The notes beneath the pieces are model-generated. The model ran no database searches. It saw nothing but the letters and a program-made list of their open reading frames with translations, and had not been told where the DNA came from. From assembly GCA_002067565.1 (NCBI GenBank), contig MVQZ01000220.1, forward strand, positions 1-8,218: a stretch of 8,218 nt of DNA, in the 5' to 3' direction. Origin of the DNA: Methanobacterium sp. PtaU1.Bin242. GTDB lineage: Archaea > Methanobacteriota > Methanobacteria > Methanobacteriales > Methanobacteriaceae. The translations under genes and the position numbers were made by a program. Positions 6,419 to 8,218 of this stretch are shown here, in pieces; the stretch's first letter is position 1; each line of letters begins with the position of its first letter.

Positions 6419-6811
6419 TCATTGAGCAGTTCTACCTATCTGTACCACATCAAATTCATCCATATCCACGCTGCCTATGGTTCGCAGACATTCGTCACGG
6501 GGCATACTATCCAGTTCCTGAGGATTTATACCTTTTTCTTCTTTAAGGCCCCTGAGGAAATATTTAAAATCAGGTCCTAACTCATCTTTTATCCTGAAGC
6601 CTCTACCAATCATTTTAAGGTCATTCTGGTCAAATTCTGCAGTCAACTCTTTTATTTTATCTAGCAAACGTTCTGATGGTTGTTTGAAGGTTCCCATCTC
6701 CAATGCGGTGTATATATAGAAAGGTATGTCCAGTTCCTGGGCAAGTTCCCTTTGAGTGGTGTTTGTATATTTTCGATATCCCAAAATCAAATATTTTAAA
6801 TCATCTTCCAT
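6419..6811 (-). CDS. Helix-turn-helix (XRE-like) DNA-binding protein, candidate local regulator
   Basis: This is a 130-aa soluble protein. Residues about 5-55 fit an XRE-type helix-turn-helix: YRKYTNTTQRELAQELDIP, then a recognition-helix region IYTALEMGTF. The C-terminal ~75 residues (from about FDQNDLK) match no family I recognise. The protein has no histidine and a single Cys, so it is not an obvious Ni/Co sensor by itself. I start it at ATG 6811, which has a perfect GGAGGT (6823-6818) six bases upstream; an in-frame GTG at 6832 would place that ribosome site inside the gene. Its promoter carries a 9-bp inverted repeat and an AGTAWTACT copy, so autoregulation is likely. The same word stands before cbiM and the MFS gene, making this protein the nearest candidate regulator. 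An unlinked regulator such as NikR could be responsible instead. Confidence 0.82.
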   Translation of the reverse strand: MEDDLKYLILGYRKYTNTTQRELAQELDIPFYIYTALEMGTFKQPSERLLDKIKELTAEFDQNDLKMIGRGFRIKDELGPDFKYFLRGLKEEKGINPQELDSMPRDECLRTIGSVDMDEFDVVQIGRTAQ

Positions 6812-6854
6812 ACTCTGACCTCCAAATTTCACTGATAATTACTATTAGCAGCTT

Positions 6855-6863
6855 ATTATAAAT
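6855..6863 (-). promoter_or_regulatory. Predicted TATA box of the HTH gene
   Basis: On the - strand GAAAAGTATTTATAATAAG contains a purine-rich element followed by TTTATAATA. A start about 25 bases downstream falls near 6833-6836, ten or so bases before the ribosome binding site. The box overlaps the left arm of the 6861-6884 inverted repeat. Confidence 0.5.
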
Positions 6864-6884
6864 ACTTTTCTTATTAAAAGTATT
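6861..6884. promoter_or_regulatory. 9-bp inverted repeat overlapping the HTH promoter
   Basis: AATACTTTT (6861-6869) and AAAAGTATT (6876-6884) are perfect inverted repeats with a six-base spacer. The arms overlap the TATA box and upstream element of the HTH gene, and the right arm runs into the AGTATTACT word at 6879-6887. The position suggests an operator for autoregulation. Confidence 0.5.
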
Positions 6885-6887
6885 ACT
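6879..6887. promoter_or_regulatory. Candidate operator AGTATTACT at the HTH promoter
   Basis: This exact copy of the AGTA-N-TACT palindrome lies just upstream of the HTH TATA box. Its wider context AAAAGTATTACTAA (6876-6889) is repeated exactly, on the opposite strand, at 7078-7091 beside the MFS promoter. Confidence 0.55.
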
Positions 6888-7079
6888 AATAATGTCTGGC
6901 AACTCTAAATGATCATAACTTAAAAAGATAAAGATCCATGGAATTGTTTCTTCAAATTATTTGCTTAATATGGACTTTAACTACCAATAAAGGAATTATG
7001 TCTATTTTTTATTAGAAATTGGATTTTTTATAAAGAAATGTTTATTTTATATTACTAATTCTGGGATATAATATCGTTT

Positions 7080-7088
7080 AGTAATACT
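7080..7088. promoter_or_regulatory. Candidate operator AGTAATACT at the MFS promoter
   Basis: This exact copy of the palindrome lies about 15 bp upstream of the predicted MFS TATA box. With its flanks (7078-7091) it matches the HTH-side copy over 14 bases in inverted orientation, so the two divergent genes carry mirror-image sites about 200 bp apart. Confidence 0.55.
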
Positions 7089-7102
7089 TTTTTGCAGTTA
7101 AT

Positions 7103-7111
7103 TATTTATAA
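7103..7111 (+). promoter_or_regulatory. Predicted TATA box of the MFS gene
   Basis: AATTATTTATAAGT holds a TATA-like core. A start about 25 bases downstream would be near 7130, giving a short leader with the GGAGGG site (7135-7140) eight bases before ATG 7149. Confidence 0.45.
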
Positions 7112-7148
7112 GTCTGATCTGTATCTTTATATTAGGAGGGGTTTATGA

Positions 7149-8218
7149 ATGTTTAACAGTTTAAGGAACAGAATTTTAGCAGTTATTTTTGCCGGAGCTA
7201 TATTGATAGCAATAGATGGATCAACCATCAGTCCCATATTGGAATCAATACAGAAGTCATATGGAGTAAATGAGAGTGTCATAACCTGGATATTCAATAT
7301 GGAAATCCTTTTCTTATTGTTGGCAACTCCCATAATGGCTAAATTATCTGATAAATATGGTCGAAAAAATATTTACATTTTAAACGCTATTTTATTCTTA
7401 GTTGGAACATTAATTGTATCTTTCTCAACATCTTTTGAAATGTTACTAATAGGAAGAGCATTGCAGGGTATAGGTGCAGTGTTATCCGTGCTGGCCATCA
7501 CCATCATCGGTGATTATTTTGATGAAACCCGTGGTGCTATACTGGGTGCATTTGGAGTTATTATTGCCCTGGTTTATGCTTTAGGCCCTGCCATTTCTGG
7601 ATTTCTGGTTAACTTTGGCTGGCACTGGGTTTTTATAATAAACATTCCAGTAGCAGCCATTGTGGTTATCTTGGGATATTACCTATTACCTAAAAGTAAA
7701 ACCAGTGAAAAATACTCCAGTTTTGATTGGAAAGGAATGATTTTCCTGGCCATTGCCATTGCCGCAATTGCTTACTTCATATTCAATCTCAGCGGAGAGT
7801 CATCTATCCCCCTCCAGTATGCGTTGCTGGGAATTTTCATCCTGGCACTTATTATATTTGGATGGGTGGAAAGGAAAGCCATAGAACCTATATTACCGGT
7901 TGGTCTTTTAAAGAGAAGAGATACTCTCATAGCTAGTGTAGTAACTTTGGTGGGTTATCTGGCCATGGCCGGAACCTACTACTTCTCTACATTTGCTTCC
8001 ATGGCCTTCAGCCTAAGTTATTCCACAGCCGCTTACGTGATACTGCCCATGACCATATCATCCTTAATAACCACGCCGGTAGTAGGTAAGCTCCTGGATA
8101 AGGTAGGGGCAAAACCCATCATGGTGGTGGGTGGAGCCATCACTGCCATAGGGATGGTACTTTTAAGCTATGCAAATGACCTGTATCTGTTCGGATTTTC
8201 CCTGGTCCTCATTGGCAT
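7149..8218 (+). CDS. MFS transporter, DHA2/EmrB-QacA-like, 3' end beyond the window
   Basis: The visible 356 codons encode a multi-spanning drug:H+ antiporter-type protein. Family motifs seen are AIDGSTISPIL in helix 1 (D23), motif A as AKLSDKYGRK (64-73, first Gly replaced by Ala), RALQGIGA in helix 4 (R103), and motif C-like ALGPAISGF (144-152) followed by WHWVFIINIPVA (158-169), which is typical of DHA exporters. Helices continue to the window edge with no stop. Relatives are usually 450-500 aa, so roughly 100 or more residues are missing. ATG 7149 is chosen because it follows GGAGGG (7135-7140) at eight bases; an ATG at 7145 hits a stop after three codons. The substrate cannot be told from sequence. 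The shared palindrome with the HTH and cbi promoters raises the possibility of metal- or cofactor-linked export, which is inference. Confidence 0.9.
   Translation, partial: MFNSLRNRILAVIFAGAILIAIDGSTISPILESIQKSYGVNESVITWIFNMEILFLLLATPIMAKLSDKYGRKNIYILNAILFLVGTLIVSFSTSFEMLLIGRALQGIGAVLSVLAITIIGDYFDETRGAILGAFGVIIALVYALGPAISGFLVNFGWHWVFIINIPVAAIVVILGYYLLPKSKTSEKYSSFDWKGMIFLAIAIAAIAYFIFNLSGESSIPLQYALLGIFILALIIFGWVERKAIEPILPVGLLKRRDTLIASVVTLVGYLAMAGTYYFSTFASMAFSLSYSTAAYVILPMTISSLITTPVVGKLLDKVGAKPIMVVGGAITAIGMVLLSYANDLYLFGFSLVLIG

Larger units (their letters stand above)
6812..7148. other. Divergent intergenic region between the HTH and MFS genes
   Basis: These 337 bases hold no supported gene. 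On the HTH side they contain the ribosome site (6823-6818), a TATA box (6855-6863), a 9-bp inverted repeat (6861-6884) and one AGTAWTACT copy (6879-6887). On the MFS side they contain a degenerate half copy (around 7049-7059), a second exact AGTAWTACT (7080-7088), a TATA box (7103-7111) and a GGAGGG site (7135-7140). The middle (about 6900-7045) is AT-rich and I see nothing convincing in it. Confidence 0.7.

Noticed and set aside
6812..6832. GTG start extending the HTH protein by seven residues
   Set aside because: The extension would encode the perfect GGAGGT ribosome site that serves ATG 6811.
6938..7015. Small 25-codon open frame starting ATG 6938 in the divergent intergenic region
   Set aside because: It has no ribosome binding site, an AT-driven hydrophobic composition and no recognisable motif; it is most likely chance.

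Overview
The window looks like chromosomal DNA from a methanogenic archaeon, most likely Methanobacteriales (Methanobacterium-like). This rests on gene content and signals, not on a database match. The DNA is AT-rich, genes are preceded by GGAGG or GGTGA ribosome binding sites and archaeal TATA boxes, and ends are marked by U-rich stretches. The gene content is an archaeal pilus/secretion ATPase-platform pair and a Cbi/Nik-type energy-coupling-factor (ECF) transporter.

Layout. (1) Positions 113-3001, + strand: a CpaF/TadA-type secretion ATPase followed 51 bases later by a TadC/T2SSF-type membrane platform protein with a long repeat-bearing cytosolic N-terminus. (2) A convergent AT-rich gap at 3002-3128. 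(3) Positions 6101 down to 3129, - strand: a Co2+/Ni2+ ECF uptake operon in the order cbiM, PDGLE-domain small component, cbiQ, cbiO. The CbiO ATPase carries an unusual C-terminal tail with four HxxxH motifs at an exact 12-residue period. (4) Positions 6811 down to 6419, - strand: a 130-aa helix-turn-helix protein of unknown specificity. (5) From 7149 to the window end, + strand: an MFS (DHA2/EmrB-like) transporter, truncated by the window and divergent from the HTH gene.

How the parts may work together. CbiM binds the metal outside the membrane, CbiQ couples it to the ATPase CbiO, and the PDGLE protein is the small accessory subunit. The metal is needed for corrinoids (Co) or for F430, hydrogenases and CODH/ACS (Ni), and the sequence does not settle which one is carried. 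The most notable regulatory signal is a 9-bp palindrome, AGTAWTACT. It occurs exactly four times, all in the two intergenic regions around the HTH gene: twice upstream of cbiM (one copy between the predicted TATA box and start site), once at the HTH promoter and once at the MFS promoter. This suggests one regulator, perhaps the HTH protein itself, controls metal uptake, its own gene and the MFS exporter. That link is inference. No RNA genes, mobile elements or CRISPR arrays were seen.
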